Counted from the first letter of the stretch, positions 1 to 7,364 are shown. The stretch is 37,596 nucleotides of DNA from Candidatus Aenigmatarchaeota archaeon (GCA_016195275.1 JACPZZ010000021.1:1-37596); one strand, 5' to 3'. Numbers and translations are program-made. Notes: generated by a model not told the origin, from the letters alone.

Positions 1-79
1 GAATGTGAGGGTATTAAAATGAAGCTGTTGGGGGTGTTCCGATAAAACAGGGGTCCTGCCTAACGCCCGAAGGAAGTGT

Positions 80-110
80 ACTAAAGTCACAATAAGGCGA
101 CTTTAGTCGC
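80..110. promoter_or_regulatory. Overlapping inverted repeats upstream of first ORF
   Basis: ACTAAAGTC (80-88) and GACTTTAGT (99-107) form a 9-bp inverted repeat with a 10-nt loop. The right arm also lies in a second palindrome, GCGAC-TTTA-GTCGC (97-110). The two hairpins exclude each other. They lie about 30-40 nt before the likely starts of the following ORF, so they could be an operator or a leader structure. Function is inferred from position only. Confidence 0.4.
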
Positions 111-122
111 ATTATTTAACTC

Positions 123-1094
123 TTGTGGTACATCAAAACGATGTTGGGTATGGTACAAGAATCGGATTACGGATTGCAAAGGTTCATTGAAGAGTATGGC
201 TATCGGGTAGCAAAAAAACAGTTCCACTACATAAGAAGCAGAACTTCAGAAGGTTTGACCGTTTTGACCCTGTCTAACCCTTCGTGTGAGGTGGATATTG
301 AAGGGACTACAATTAGCCAAAATGAAAAAACGCATACAGAAGAAGCAGAAATTTACGTTGTGATGAATGGTCGAAATATACGCGGCACAAAAATAGTACA
401 GCATGGTTATTCGACGGACACTACTGTAGCTGCAGTCGGCGAAGGTATAAGAAAACTCTATTTTATCCGGCGACAAACCGGCGGAGTTTATGTAATACAA
501 GGCTCACAAACCGACATATTGCCCACAGAACAAGATTTTAAAAGACTGCTCAACAGTGATTTTACTGGCGGTGGGTGTGTAGAAATTGATCACAGTGGCT
601 ATAGAGCTTCTCCGACAGACGGGTCATCACTAGTAGCAAATGAATTTCGGTTCACTACAGACATCCCTCATGTGCAATTCGAAGTTAACGAGCTTCCTTT
701 TTTTTATGAGCCCCGATCCAATTACATTCTGAGTACAGTTATGTCGGATAATATGAGAACCGAAAGGCTTCCCGAAGTCACGGGTCATTTTACAGATGCG
801 GTTACTGTAGATTATGATGGACGGCATTTTACATTTGTCAGGAAAGATACTAGTGGTATGTCAACCTTCACAGAAGAAAACGCCAGATGCAAAGTGACAA
901 TAAGATTTCCCGAGAGCGTATCGCCATACGACCTACGTCATCTCGAACAGGTTCTCATGTCCGATGACGAATGGATAGATACAATAAACTATGGACTTCC
1001 TACAAGATCGGGCCAGCGTTTGCCTTTGATGACTTATTCCAGAAAATCAAGTGGGGACACTAACAAATCTGGACATGACCTAGATAAAAATTAA
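123..1094 (+). CDS. Hypothetical protein, unknown family
   Basis: An uninterrupted ORF of up to 323 codons that I do not recognise. The tracked start is a TTG; ATG codons at 141 and 150 (MLGMVQESD...) are equally plausible and would trim 6-9 residues. No signal peptide, membrane segment or Cys cluster is visible. The protein is mixed alpha/beta with many charged and Thr/Ser residues and a Lys/Asp-rich tail, and looks soluble. It converges on the histone gene and overlaps its 3' end by 4 nt. Two overlapping inverted repeats lie just upstream. Long, without stop codons and of non-repetitive composition, it is probably a real gene, perhaps lineage-specific. No function is proposed. Confidence 0.7.
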   Translation: MWYIKTMLGMVQESDYGLQRFIEEYGYRVAKKQFHYIRSRTSEGLTVLTLSNPSCEVDIEGTTISQNEKTHTEEAEIYVVMNGRNIRGTKIVQHGYSTDTTVAAVGEGIRKLYFIRRQTGGVYVIQGSQTDILPTEQDFKRLLNSDFTGGGCVEIDHSGYRASPTDGSSLVANEFRFTTDIPHVQFEVNELPFFYEPRSNYILSTVMSDNMRTERLPEVTGHFTDAVTVDYDGRHFTFVRKDTSGMSTFTEENARCKVTIRFPESVSPYDLRHLEQVLMSDDEWIDTINYGLPTRSGQRLPLMTYSRKSSGDTNKSGHDLDKN

Positions 1095-1321
1095 ACAAGC
1101 TTCTTCTTCGCAAGCCTTATGTCCGCGTCTATGATCGTTTTGCGCCCAGCGTGTCGCGCCATTGTAGCAGCCTCTGCAGAAAGTTCGATAGCAACGCCTT
1201 CAAGCACTTTGGCAAACTCGTCGACAGCGTCCTTGCCTACGCGCCCGCCACCGATTTTACGCAAAATTCTTTCGCACGCGGCGTGTGGCAGTTCCGTCAT
1301 AACAAATTTTGGAGTTTTCAT
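1091..1321 (-). CDS. Archaeal histone
   Basis: A 76-aa histone-fold protein that would dimerise and wrap DNA into archaeal chromatin. Recognised from the helix-strand-helix pattern: an N-terminal LPHAACERILRKIGGGRV-like helix and loop, a long central helix (DEFAKVLEGVAIELSAEAA), then the ARHAGRKTIIDADIRLA segment typical of HMf/HMt histones, ending in KKKLV. It has a slightly longer N-terminus (MKTPKFVMTE) than the minimal fold but no long tail. An AT-rich stretch (TTTTTAAGATATTTAAAT) directly precedes the ATG, consistent with a leaderless mRNA. It stands alone, converging with the unknown upstream ORF. Family assignment is secure; the role in this organism is by homology. Confidence 0.95.
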   Translation of the reverse strand: MKTPKFVMTELPHAACERILRKIGGGRVGKDAVDEFAKVLEGVAIELSAEAATMARHAGRKTIIDADIRLAKKKLV

Positions 1322-1498
1322 AATTTAAATATCTTAAAAAGGAAAACATCATGACCGCATTGGCAGCAACAATTACATGCAGGACGAATCTGGATATAGA
1401 TCCTTACCAGTCTTTTTTCCCGGCGGTTTGAATCGTGGGAGGATGTCACATTTCTGGAAAATGAATTGTGAGTAGATTTTTTACAAAAGGTATTTGAT

Positions 1499-2530
1499 AT
1501 GAAGAAAAGGATACTCGTTTTGTGCGTTGACCGCGACGACGATGTTGGCCGCAAAACCTCTTTCAAGGGCCCGGTTATTGGTAGAAAGGACAATGTGTCC
1601 CTGGCAACAGAACTCGGATTAAACGATCCGGAAGACTCTGACACAAACGCGATTTTCGAAGCGGTAAAAGTGCACGACGAACTGTCGAAAGCATCCGACA
1701 TAGAAGTTGCCACGATAACCGGCCACAAGGAAGAGGGTCTCAGGGCCGACCGGGAAATAATCAAACAGCTCGATAAAATCCTCGAAAAATTCAAACCCGA
1801 CGGAATTGTGGTCGTAAGCGACGGGGCAAGCGACGAGTACATAATGCCGCTTCTGTCGTCGAAGGCGAGCATCATATCGGTGCGCCGCGTTGTAATCAGA
1901 CAGAGCGAGCGTTATGAAGGCCTTTATTTCGCACTCCAGAATTTCATCAGGCATTCTCTGGATAATCCGCGCTTGGCTCGTGTGGTCTTTGGTTTACCGG
2001 CCATAGCACTGATACTGTTCTCGTTGTTTGATGTGGTTGCCTGGCGCTTCGTTATCGGCGTAGTAGGAACGTTCATGTTTGTCAAGGGCTTTGGCCTTGA
2101 AGGCTTGGTTGCAGGCTCCATCAAAGAGCTTAGCACGTCTCTCAGGACAAAGAAAACCGCCTTTTTCCTGTACATAGCAGCTATCGCGATAGGTTTGATA
2201 GCCGTGTTGCGCGGCTACGAAGCTGTCGTGGCATCAGGATCGGAAATCTGGTACAAAACAGTGGGTACGTTCGCCTACAACTCGGTGTACATATTCTTCC
2301 TTTCCGAAGTTATCCTGGTCGTAGGATGGCTAATCAGCCACCCGAATAATTACAGGCAGGCCGTTAACCTCATAATCCTGGGCTTTTCACTGAACTTCCT
2401 TCTTTACAGCGCCTCTGAAGTGTTTATTTTGCCAAGTAAAGGTTTGCTAACATTTTTCCTTGCCATTATCCTAGGCTTCCTAGTAATAATCACAACATTT
2501 GCGTTAGAATCAAAAGGTAGGTCAGAATAA
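1499..2530 (+). CDS. DUF373 family membrane protein
   Basis: A 343-aa protein matching the archaeal DUF373 family. The N-terminal soluble part (about residues 1-155) begins KKRILVLCVDRDDDVG and contains the GPVIGR segment and a Rossmann-like half ending PDGIVVVSDGASDE. The C-terminal half holds about six hydrophobic segments (from LARVVFGLPAIALILFSL to the final LGFLVIITTFAL). The molecular role of DUF373 is not known; the architecture suggests a cytoplasmic nucleotide- or metal-binding-like domain on a polytopic membrane anchor. The ATG at 1499 is supported by the family N-terminus. It is monocistronic, divergent from the histone gene, and followed by a very AT-rich gap that is probably the promoter of the next regulator. 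Confidence 0.88.
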   Translation: MKKRILVLCVDRDDDVGRKTSFKGPVIGRKDNVSLATELGLNDPEDSDTNAIFEAVKVHDELSKASDIEVATITGHKEEGLRADREIIKQLDKILEKFKPDGIVVVSDGASDEYIMPLLSSKASIISVRRVVIRQSERYEGLYFALQNFIRHSLDNPRLARVVFGLPAIALILFSLFDVVAWRFVIGVVGTFMFVKGFGLEGLVAGSIKELSTSLRTKKTAFFLYIAAIAIGLIAVLRGYEAVVASGSEIWYKTVGTFAYNSVYIFFLSEVILVVGWLISHPNNYRQAVNLIILGFSLNFLLYSASEVFILPSKGLLTFFLAIILGFLVIITTFALESKGRSE

Positions 2531-2664
2531 CATCATTTATAACAAAGATAAAGTAAAAAATAGTATTAAAAGAAGCTTATAATTATTATATTATATAAAA
2601 TATAATTAAAATTATTTAAGTCCAAAAAACCAAGTAATTGTATTCACGCAGGAGATGTGAGAGT

Positions 2665-2979
2665 TTGGCGGAAAACGAAGAAAATAACATCCTAGAAGGC
2701 TTGTTTTTACACGAAAAGCCAGCTAGATTACTTATCTCGGCAAAAACTCCGAAGTACGCGACTCAATTGGCAAAAGAAGTCGATTGCACGTTCTCCCACA
2801 CTGTAAAGCTTCTAGAGCAGTTTCGCAAAATGGGCTTAGTTGTCTTCAAAAAAACCGGGCGCATTAAAATGGTTTCCCTCACAGACGACGGCCAAGAAAT
2901 CGCAAACTACCTCGAAGGCCTTGTAACTAAGATAACCAACCTGGAAAAGGCGCAAAAAAATAAGGAAAATCCACAATAA
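2665..2979 (+). CDS. Winged-helix (MarR-like) transcriptional regulator
   Basis: A small DNA-binding protein of about 104 aa. After a short acidic N-terminus, a winged-helix core is visible: PARLLISAKTPKYATQLAKEV (helices 1-2), CTFSHTVKLLEQFRKMGLV (recognition helix) and the wing VVFKKTGRIKMVSLTDDG, followed by a helical tail that could mediate dimerisation. The track starts at a TTG at 2638. I prefer the TTG at 2665 because GGAGATGTGA, a strong ribosome-binding site, lies 4 nt upstream. The leader is extremely AT-rich. Target genes are not evident; it sits between the DUF373 gene and another winged-helix regulator. Confidence 0.8.
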   Translation: MAENEENNILEGLFLHEKPARLLISAKTPKYATQLAKEVDCTFSHTVKLLEQFRKMGLVVFKKTGRIKMVSLTDDGQEIANYLEGLVTKITNLEKAQKNKENPQ

Positions 2980-3158
2980 TCGTGACATGCTTGTTTTGGC
3001 ATGGTTTACCACGTAATCGTGCTGCTTCGAAAGTCGTTTTGGGGTAGTTTATATATATTCCGGGATTTTTCCTCAAATATCACCAAATCGGCGATTTTCG
3101 CCAAAAACAACGGGCAGAATGCAAACAACATATATAAGTCATTCGAGATAATTCTATT

Positions 3159-3578
3159 ATGCAGAAAATCTCCATTTCCGATTTACCAACACCAAAAACC
3201 AAGGACCCAAGGCTTGTTTGCAACTGGTTATTGAACTCTTTAGGCCTCATAAACCGCGACGAACAGGGCGATAAAATGACTGATATATTCATGTTTCTGG
3301 CTGGTAAATCCCAGGCAAAAGACCAAAACGCGCCAAGCAAAGCAGCCAAAATAGAGGAAATACAGGCGCATACCGGTTTACCGAGATCAACATGTTACAA
3401 ATACATAGGCCGTTTAATTGACTCCGGTCTGGTAAAAAAGATCGCAGCTAACGAATATGCGCTATCAGAAGGAGAAATAGCCCGCATTATCCAAAATATA
3501 CGAAAAGATACCGATAAAGTGCTGGAAAAACTCCAGGATCGCACCGCGCAGTTGGATAAGGAGATGCAGTTTGTATGA
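3159..3578 (+). CDS. Winged-helix transcriptional regulator
   Basis: A 139-aa protein with a central helix-turn-helix: KIEEIQAHTGLPRSTCYKYIGRLIDSGLVKKI resembles the second and recognition helices of MarR/TrmB-like regulators, and ANEYALSEGEIARII forms the wing. The C-terminus (IRKDTDKVLEKLQDRTAQLDKEMQ) is a predicted coiled coil, likely for dimerisation. The N-terminal 50 residues are not recognisable. A TATA-like ACATATATAAG about 25-30 bp upstream fits a leaderless transcript from the ATG at 3159. Its stop codon overlaps (ATGA) a possible 57-codon ORF. No effector domain is visible, so the signal it senses is unknown. Confidence 0.8.
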   Translation: MQKISISDLPTPKTKDPRLVCNWLLNSLGLINRDEQGDKMTDIFMFLAGKSQAKDQNAPSKAAKIEEIQAHTGLPRSTCYKYIGRLIDSGLVKKIAANEYALSEGEIARIIQNIRKDTDKVLEKLQDRTAQLDKEMQFV

Positions 3579-3748
3579 ACACTCACGGGTGCTGCAAAAA
3601 TTCGTCCTCCATAACAAACAAGTATTCTACAAAACAACCTTTTAAAAATACGGAGATTATTACAAATATAAAAAACTATATACCAAACAGAATAATAAAT
3701 AAAATATATTTTAAAGTAAATATGTGTTATTTACAAAGTGAGAGTTAG
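3575..3748 (+). CDS. Possible 57-aa small ORF coupled to the regulator
   Basis: ATG overlaps the previous stop as ATGA, and AAGGAG lies about 10 nt upstream. The predicted peptide begins MNTHGCCKNSSS and then becomes Lys/Asn/Ile-rich, as expected of untranslated AT-rich DNA. Only the first third looks protein-like. Translational coupling is the only positive evidence, and the ORF may be spurious. Confidence 0.22.
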   Translation: MNTHGCCKNSSSITNKYSTKQPFKNTEIITNIKNYIPNRIINKIYFKVNMCYLQSES

Positions 3749-3826
3749 AGTTTACAAAACAACAACCACTGTAAAGTAGTAATAATACTTTATTAATAAG
3801 CCTTTAAGACTGATAATTAGTTGAAT

Positions 3827-4441
3827 ATGTCCGCACGTAACCTATTGGAAAAAGAAAGGTTTCTGTACATCAACAAAGAGCACGGCTTTGTAGTCCCGGC
3901 GTTCGCTTCTTTTTGCGCATCTCTGGGCCAGCATTTGATAGATGAACTTTACCTGAAAGAGCAAGGCACAGGGCTTTACCTTAAGGCCAGCAAATACAGA
4001 TCCCGCGATATTCCAAGTCGGATCGATTTTACCTATAAGCCTCAATCTTTGGTTTTCATAAGCAATGGAAACCCAACCGACCCAGAAAGCGAAAGCTGTC
4101 TTTATTTAAGAGGAAACGAACAGAAAATAGAAGAGTTTCTCGCATTGCACGCAAATATAAAGCCAGGCGCATTCCGTGTCTCCAGCCGGAATGAGATGAA
4201 CGAGCTTCTGTCAAGGCTGGAAGGGAAAAAGATTAAGAGCGCAATAATAGACCCTGCAATAGGAGGCGAAATTTACGCTGGTTTGTTAAATGGCAGTTAC
4301 ATTTTTTCAGCCGGCTTAATACCTGTCAATACCGAAGACACAGAGCTGGACATTTGTATGGACGATAACCTAGTGAGCGTGACAACGACATCACCCAAAG
4401 ACGGAATCGTAAAGTATTTGCCTAGAGAAATCGACAGATGA
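3827..4441 (+). CDS. Hypothetical protein, paralog A of a pair flanking nadM
   Basis: About 204 aa, no recognised family. It is clearly homologous to the product at 5262-5834. Shared features include a YINKEHGFVVPAFASFC-type N-terminus, ELYLK..GTGLYL, the motif IEEFLALHAN, and a C-terminal block SAIIDPAIGGEIYAGLLNGS followed by FSAGLIPVNT and a DICMDDN segment. The IIDP..G...YAG block is the best candidate for a functional core. No transmembrane segments or signal peptide. I chose the ATG at 3827 over the tracked TTG at 3821 because TTTATTAATAAG lies about 30 bp upstream (leaderless pattern). The two copies are separated by nadM on the opposite strand. Function unknown. Confidence 0.8.
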   Translation: MSARNLLEKERFLYINKEHGFVVPAFASFCASLGQHLIDELYLKEQGTGLYLKASKYRSRDIPSRIDFTYKPQSLVFISNGNPTDPESESCLYLRGNEQKIEEFLALHANIKPGAFRVSSRNEMNELLSRLEGKKIKSAIIDPAIGGEIYAGLLNGSYIFSAGLIPVNTEDTELDICMDDNLVSVTTTSPKDGIVKYLPREIDR

Positions 4442-4644
4442 TCGACACTTCGATTTTATGCTTTAGTTGTCGTCAATTGTCGGAAGAAATCGACACAATA
4501 ACCACCAAAAAATGCCAAAATTGGATCAAAAAACCAGCTGGAAGCGATAACTGTCGCTTATACAGTATGGGATGTGTGAGACTTCCAAACTTGTTAAGAT
4601 CATATAATAATATGCCAATCAGATTAAACCACGGCCAAGGATAG
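4438..4644 (+). CDS. Doubtful small ORF overlapping paralog A stop
   Basis: A 68-codon ORF whose ATG overlaps the stop of paralog A (ATGA). The product has five Cys, including a CFSC pair and an isolated C..C further on, but shows no recognisable domain and has a low-complexity C-terminus. Coupling and Cys content are weak positives. The 4442-4707 stretch may simply be non-coding. Confidence 0.25.
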   Translation: MIDTSILCFSCRQLSEEIDTITTKKCQNWIKKPAGSDNCRLYSMGCVRLPNLLRSYNNMPIRLNHGQG

Positions 4645-4707
4645 CAGGCGATGAATAGCCAGCATCTTAGAAGATTTAAGATAATTTCGTCTATAATAGA
4701 GTGTTAA

Positions 4708-5223
4708 TCACCAGTCCATCGTTTTCTCAACAACGCCGTCAATCTTCGCCTCGCCGGAATCCAGCATCTTTTTAACAAATTCGTAAACGCTTTGAGGAAC
4801 CAGGTGATCCCAGCTGCCGCGCAATCTTATAATATTCCTTATTCTTGTAGCGTTGTATTTTTCCGGCTCAAGAAAATCCGGCAATACAATTTCGTAATCC
4901 GCTTCAAGGCATTTTCTTGTCCAATCGTTTCCAGTAACAACAACATCGAAATCGTATTTCTTGATCTCTTCAGCCCATTTTTCGTCGTCGGGAATGTCGG
5001 GAATTCCTATGATCTTACATTTATCCAGCAGGCCTTCCTTTTCCAAAACCTCTGTTGTCATTTGCTTTCGTTCGGGAAAAGAAAACGGATTGCTTCTTTG
5101 GCGCGATGCGTTCGAGCTTCCGACTGCTATCAATACGGAATCATATTTTTCAAGAATCTTCTTTATCGCGTGTAAATGGCCTTTATGCATGGGCTGCAGG
5201 CGGCAGACGAATAGCGCAATCAT
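4708..5223 (-). CDS. nadM: Nicotinamide-nucleotide adenylyltransferase (archaeal type)
   Basis: Catalyses ATP + NMN to NAD+ + PPi in the cytosol, the last common step of NAD synthesis. It belongs to the HxGH nucleotidyltransferase superfamily: FVCRLQPMHKGHLHAI contains the HKGH signature, GSSNASRQRSNPFSFPERKQM is the substrate-proximal block of archaeal NMNATs, and YNATRIRNIIRLRGSW replaces the usual ISSTRIR motif near the C-terminus. At about 171 aa it is the normal length for the archaeal enzyme. The start is the ATG at 5223 (MIALFVCR), because homologs begin immediately before this strand; the tracked start adds three residues. It is divergent from paralog B with only about 38 bp between starts. 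Confidence 0.92.
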   Translation of the reverse strand: MIALFVCRLQPMHKGHLHAIKKILEKYDSVLIAVGSSNASRQRSNPFSFPERKQMTTEVLEKEGLLDKCKIIGIPDIPDDEKWAEEIKKYDFDVVVTGNDWTRKCLEADYEIVLPDFLEPEKYNATRIRNIIRLRGSWDHLVPQSVYEFVKKMLDSGEAKIDGVVEKTMDW

Positions 5224-5261
5224 AAAAGACAAATTTAAATCTATGGTATAAATATCAACAT
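5224..5261. promoter_or_regulatory. Divergent promoter region, nadM / paralog B
   Basis: A 38-bp gap between divergent ATGs. It contains AAATTTAAAT and GGTATAAATATC, TATA-like in both directions. TTTAAAT lies about 28 bp before the plus-strand ATG, and on the minus strand GATATTTATACC lies about 25-30 bp before the nadM ATG. Both transcripts would be leaderless and the two core promoters overlap, so the genes may be expressed in competition or together. Confidence 0.55.
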
Positions 5262-5834
5262 ATGCACTACGGACCGAAGCTCCTCTATGAAAGCAGAGAG
5301 CACCGTATTGTTGTGTCGTCGTTTATGAATTTTTGCCAGGGGTTGCGAGGGCGCACAATAAGCGAATTGTACGTTAAACCTGACGGTTCCGGGCTGTTCC
5401 TGCGGGCCGGAAATAAGTCTGCGGATTTCCTTTATTCCGGCAGGGCGTTTAATTTGCTGGGCATGGAAAAAGCAGCAGGAGACGAGGTATATGTATATCT
5501 GGAAGGCAGGGAACCGCAGATAGAGGAATTTCTGTCAGCCCACAAAAACGGCAGGAACAGGGTAATGAAAACAGATTTGTCAGGAATAAACTCACTGCTT
5601 CACCGCATGGCCGGGTCAGAGATTATCAATGCAATAATAGACCCCGGGAAAGGCGACTCTGTGTATGCAGGGCCCCTGCACGGCAACACCGTGTTTTCCT
5701 CCGGCGCCATACCTATTAACACATACGGCATGGCAACCTGCCTGTTTATGGACGACGATTCCCTGCTCGGAATAAGAACCGTTTCAGTGCCGCAGGGAAT
5801 TGTGGACTACGCAGCGACAAAGAACGTCTACTAA
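5262..5834 (+). CDS. Hypothetical protein, paralog B of a pair flanking nadM
   Basis: A 190-aa protein homologous to the product at 3827-4441. Matching blocks are YESREHRIVVSSFMNFC, ISELYVKPDGSGLFL, IEEFLSAHKNG, NAIIDPGKGDSVYAGPLHGN, FSSGAIPINT and CLFMDDDSLLGIRT...PQGIVDY. Similarity along the full length with one internal gap indicates an old duplication. No known domain, transmembrane segment or signal peptide is seen. Codon use is more GC-rich than in paralog A. It starts at the ATG at 5262 directly after a TATA-like element shared with nadM. The conserved II-DP-x-x-G and IP-x-NT motifs could be ligand-binding. Function unknown. Confidence 0.82.
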   Translation: MHYGPKLLYESREHRIVVSSFMNFCQGLRGRTISELYVKPDGSGLFLRAGNKSADFLYSGRAFNLLGMEKAAGDEVYVYLEGREPQIEEFLSAHKNGRNRVMKTDLSGINSLLHRMAGSEIINAIIDPGKGDSVYAGPLHGNTVFSSGAIPINTYGMATCLFMDDDSLLGIRTVSVPQGIVDYAATKNVY

Positions 5835-5839
5835 ACAGT

Positions 5840-6313
5840 TTACCCTATGTAGCTGCTCTGCCCTTCAATGTCGCTCTCGCCACCTTTTCCATCCTTGCTC
5901 TTTTCAGAACCTTTTTTCGGCGCCACAATAGGAACCTGCAACGGCGGCGGCAGCTGCATGTCGTCCGACAAAACAAGCGCTTTCAGCAAACCCTTCCTAA
6001 AAATCATGTTGTAAACCTCTATCATCATTTCCTGCGGCAGCGATTTGTTCTTGGCCCACGTCTTTGCGCCGACACGCTCGCCTTCTTCCAGGAAAAGGAT
6101 TTCGCCCGCTATTTTTATCATGGCGATATCAGGCTTGTATTCCACATTAAAATTGAAATTGATTGTCAGAACCTTCCCATTGTTGCCTAGGGTGGGCAGT
6201 TCTTTTTCCTCCACGGAAACTATGGCCGGCACCGATTCAACCTTGAAGCCCGGGGTCGGGTTGTTTTTGCGAACAGCATCTATCTTTGTTATCTGCATCC
6301 CGATTACTGGCAT
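5840..6313 (-). CDS. Conserved archaeal protein, SecB-like
   Basis: About 157 aa, resembling a conserved archaeal family of unknown function whose pattern recalls SecB-like chaperone folds: an opening strand ITKIDAVRKN, the signature VEEKELPTLG, then NFNFNVEYKPDIAMIKIAGEILFLEE and a helix LPQEMMIEVYNMIFRKGLLKALVLSDDMQLPPPL. The tail is Lys/Gly/Ser-rich and disordered. The track begins at 6406, but GCATTTAAGC, TATA-like on this strand, lies inside that extension about 30 bp before the ATG at 6313 (MPVIGMQITKID), which I take as the start; the ATG at 6298 is also possible. The SecB link is recalled fold similarity, not proven. Tail-to-tail with paralog B, 5 nt apart. Confidence 0.75.
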   Translation of the reverse strand: MPVIGMQITKIDAVRKNNPTPGFKVESVPAIVSVEEKELPTLGNNGKVLTINFNFNVEYKPDIAMIKIAGEILFLEEGERVGAKTWAKNKSLPQEMMIEVYNMIFRKGLLKALVLSDDMQLPPPLQVPIVAPKKGSEKSKDGKGGESDIEGQSSYIG

Positions 6314-6422
6314 AACATCACGAAAAACATTGGCCGTAGGAGCATTTAAGCTTTGATCCGCATCAGAGGCCGCCACATAAATCCTCGCTGATAGGAAAAG
6401 AGACATGTGCTATTGGTATGCA

Positions 6423-6526
6423 CATGTTTCTAGCTAACCTGAAACATGCCGTAAAGCTGGAAGCATAGGTTGTTAGAAACATACCGATACAGTATACGGT
6501 ATGTTTCAGTTTATAGCGGTATGTTT
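6423..6526. repeat. Cluster of GAAACAT-type inverted repeats
   Basis: Two perfect inverted repeats share one core and one spacing. CATGTTTC (6423-6430) pairs with GAAACATG (6441-6448), with a 10-nt spacer. GAAACATACCG (6476-6486) pairs with CGGTATGTTTC (6497-6507), also with a 10-nt spacer. A further half-site CGGTATGTTT begins at 6517, exactly 20 nt after the previous copy. The array fills the gap between the Cys-rich microprotein and the SecB-like gene. It could be an operator array, a transcript-end structure or a small repeat element. Confidence 0.75.
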
Positions 6527-6530
6527 TTAT

Positions 6531-6611
6531 CTAACATCCACAACCGCAGCCGCAACATCCGTTTTTCTTTCCTGCAGTCTTCTTCGCCGCAGTTGTTTTC
6601 TTAGTCACCAT
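6531..6611 (-). CDS. 26-aa Lys-rich/Cys-rich microprotein
   Basis: Below the ORF-track cutoff. Reading 6611 to 6531 on the minus strand gives a 26-aa peptide: a basic half rich in Lys, Thr and Ala (KKTTAAKKTAGKK) followed by NGCCGCGCGC and a stop. Six Cys in the last eight residues suggest a metal-binding cluster on a histone-tail-like basic segment. Support for expression: a TATA-like CTTATTAACTT about 38 bp upstream of the ATG on this strand, codons with no AT-rich drift, and a stop directly after the Cys run. An inverted-repeat cluster starts just beyond its 3' end. Small CC/CGC-type proteins are scattered through archaeal genomes, but I cannot name a family. The role (metal storage or nucleic-acid binding) is speculative. 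Confidence 0.65.
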   Translation of the reverse strand: MVTKKTTAAKKTAGKKNGCCGCGCGC

Positions 6612-6677
6612 AAAATCACTGAAGTTAGTTGTGCAGGAAAGTTAATAAGCGTTTGCAACAAAGAACAACCGGAAGGA

Positions 6678-7364
6678 TTAAACTATCCTTGTGCCCCTGA
6701 AATTGTCGCCCAGGATGGCCTTTTCCATATTCTTCACATCAGCACCGTTTACTATTACCGTTGAAAAGCGTGCCCTGTGAATTATCATCGACGCAACAAG
6801 GTCTATAACAGAATACTGTTTAGCCCGCATTTTTGTTTTCGATATGATTTCCACAAGTTCGTCCTTGCTCAATTTTTCATATTTCACCGCATTTGGGTTT
6901 TTATCCGGATCATCAGAATAAATGAAATCCACGTCTTTCGCAACAACCAGGCGCGACGCGTCAAGATATTCCGCAACCTCGGCTGCGACAGCATCAGTCG
7001 ATTGGCCCGGCACAAGCCCGCCAAGCACAACGACCTTTCTTGTAGCTTCCGCCGATGTCAGTTCCTCAAATGTTTTGCACGGCTCCCTGTATGCTATGTG
7101 ACCCAAAGACGAGATGAAAAGTCTTGCGTTTAGTCGTGACGTATCTATGCCAATCAGGTCGAAATAGGATTCGTTGGTTCCAATCTCTCTCGCAGCTTCG
7201 ACATACATCCTGTTAACAGACCCGCCTCCAATGATAACAATGAATTGATAATCTTTATCCAGCCTTTTTATCATTTCAGCGATTTCTTTCATGTGTTTGG
7301 TGTTGGGACCTTTGTCGAACAAAAAAGAACCGCCGAGCTTGATAACGATTTTTTTCTTGTCCAT
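6678..7364 (-). CDS. pyrH: UMP kinase (archaeal amino-acid-kinase family)
   Basis: Phosphorylates UMP to UDP with ATP in the cytosol, feeding UTP and CTP synthesis. The 228-aa protein has the amino-acid-kinase fold: KKIVIKLGGSFLF (phosphate-binding strand and loop), the IIGGGSVNRMYVEAAREIG block typical of archaeal UMP kinases, VVVLGGLVPGQSTDAVAAEVAE, and KDVDFIYSDDPDKNPNA, the nucleotide-binding signature. It starts at the ATG at 7364 (MDKKKIVIK); the tracked TTG adds three residues. GATTAATAAG, symmetric enough to be TATA-like, lies about 30 bp upstream, suggesting a leaderless single-gene transcript. Length is normal for the archaeal enzyme. Confidence 0.93.
   Translation of the reverse strand: MDKKKIVIKLGGSFLFDKGPNTKHMKEIAEMIKRLDKDYQFIVIIGGGSVNRMYVEAAREIGTNESYFDLIGIDTSRLNARLFISSLGHIAYREPCKTFEELTSAEATRKVVVLGGLVPGQSTDAVAAEVAEYLDASRLVVAKDVDFIYSDDPDKNPNAVKYEKLSKDELVEIISKTKMRAKQYSVIDLVASMIIHRARFSTVIVNGADVKNMEKAILGDNFRGTRIV

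Noticed and set aside
2985-3002. CATGC...GCATG hairpin after the regulator at 2665
   Set aside because: Only 5-6 bp with an 8-nt loop; not distinguishable from chance.
3001-3234. 77-codon ORF beginning MVYHVIVLLRKSFWG, similar to the start of the ASCH-like gene at 37393
   Set aside because: Similarity covers only about 12 residues, the rest has no ASCH features and it overlaps the promoter and start of the regulator at 3159. It could be a relic but the evidence is too thin.
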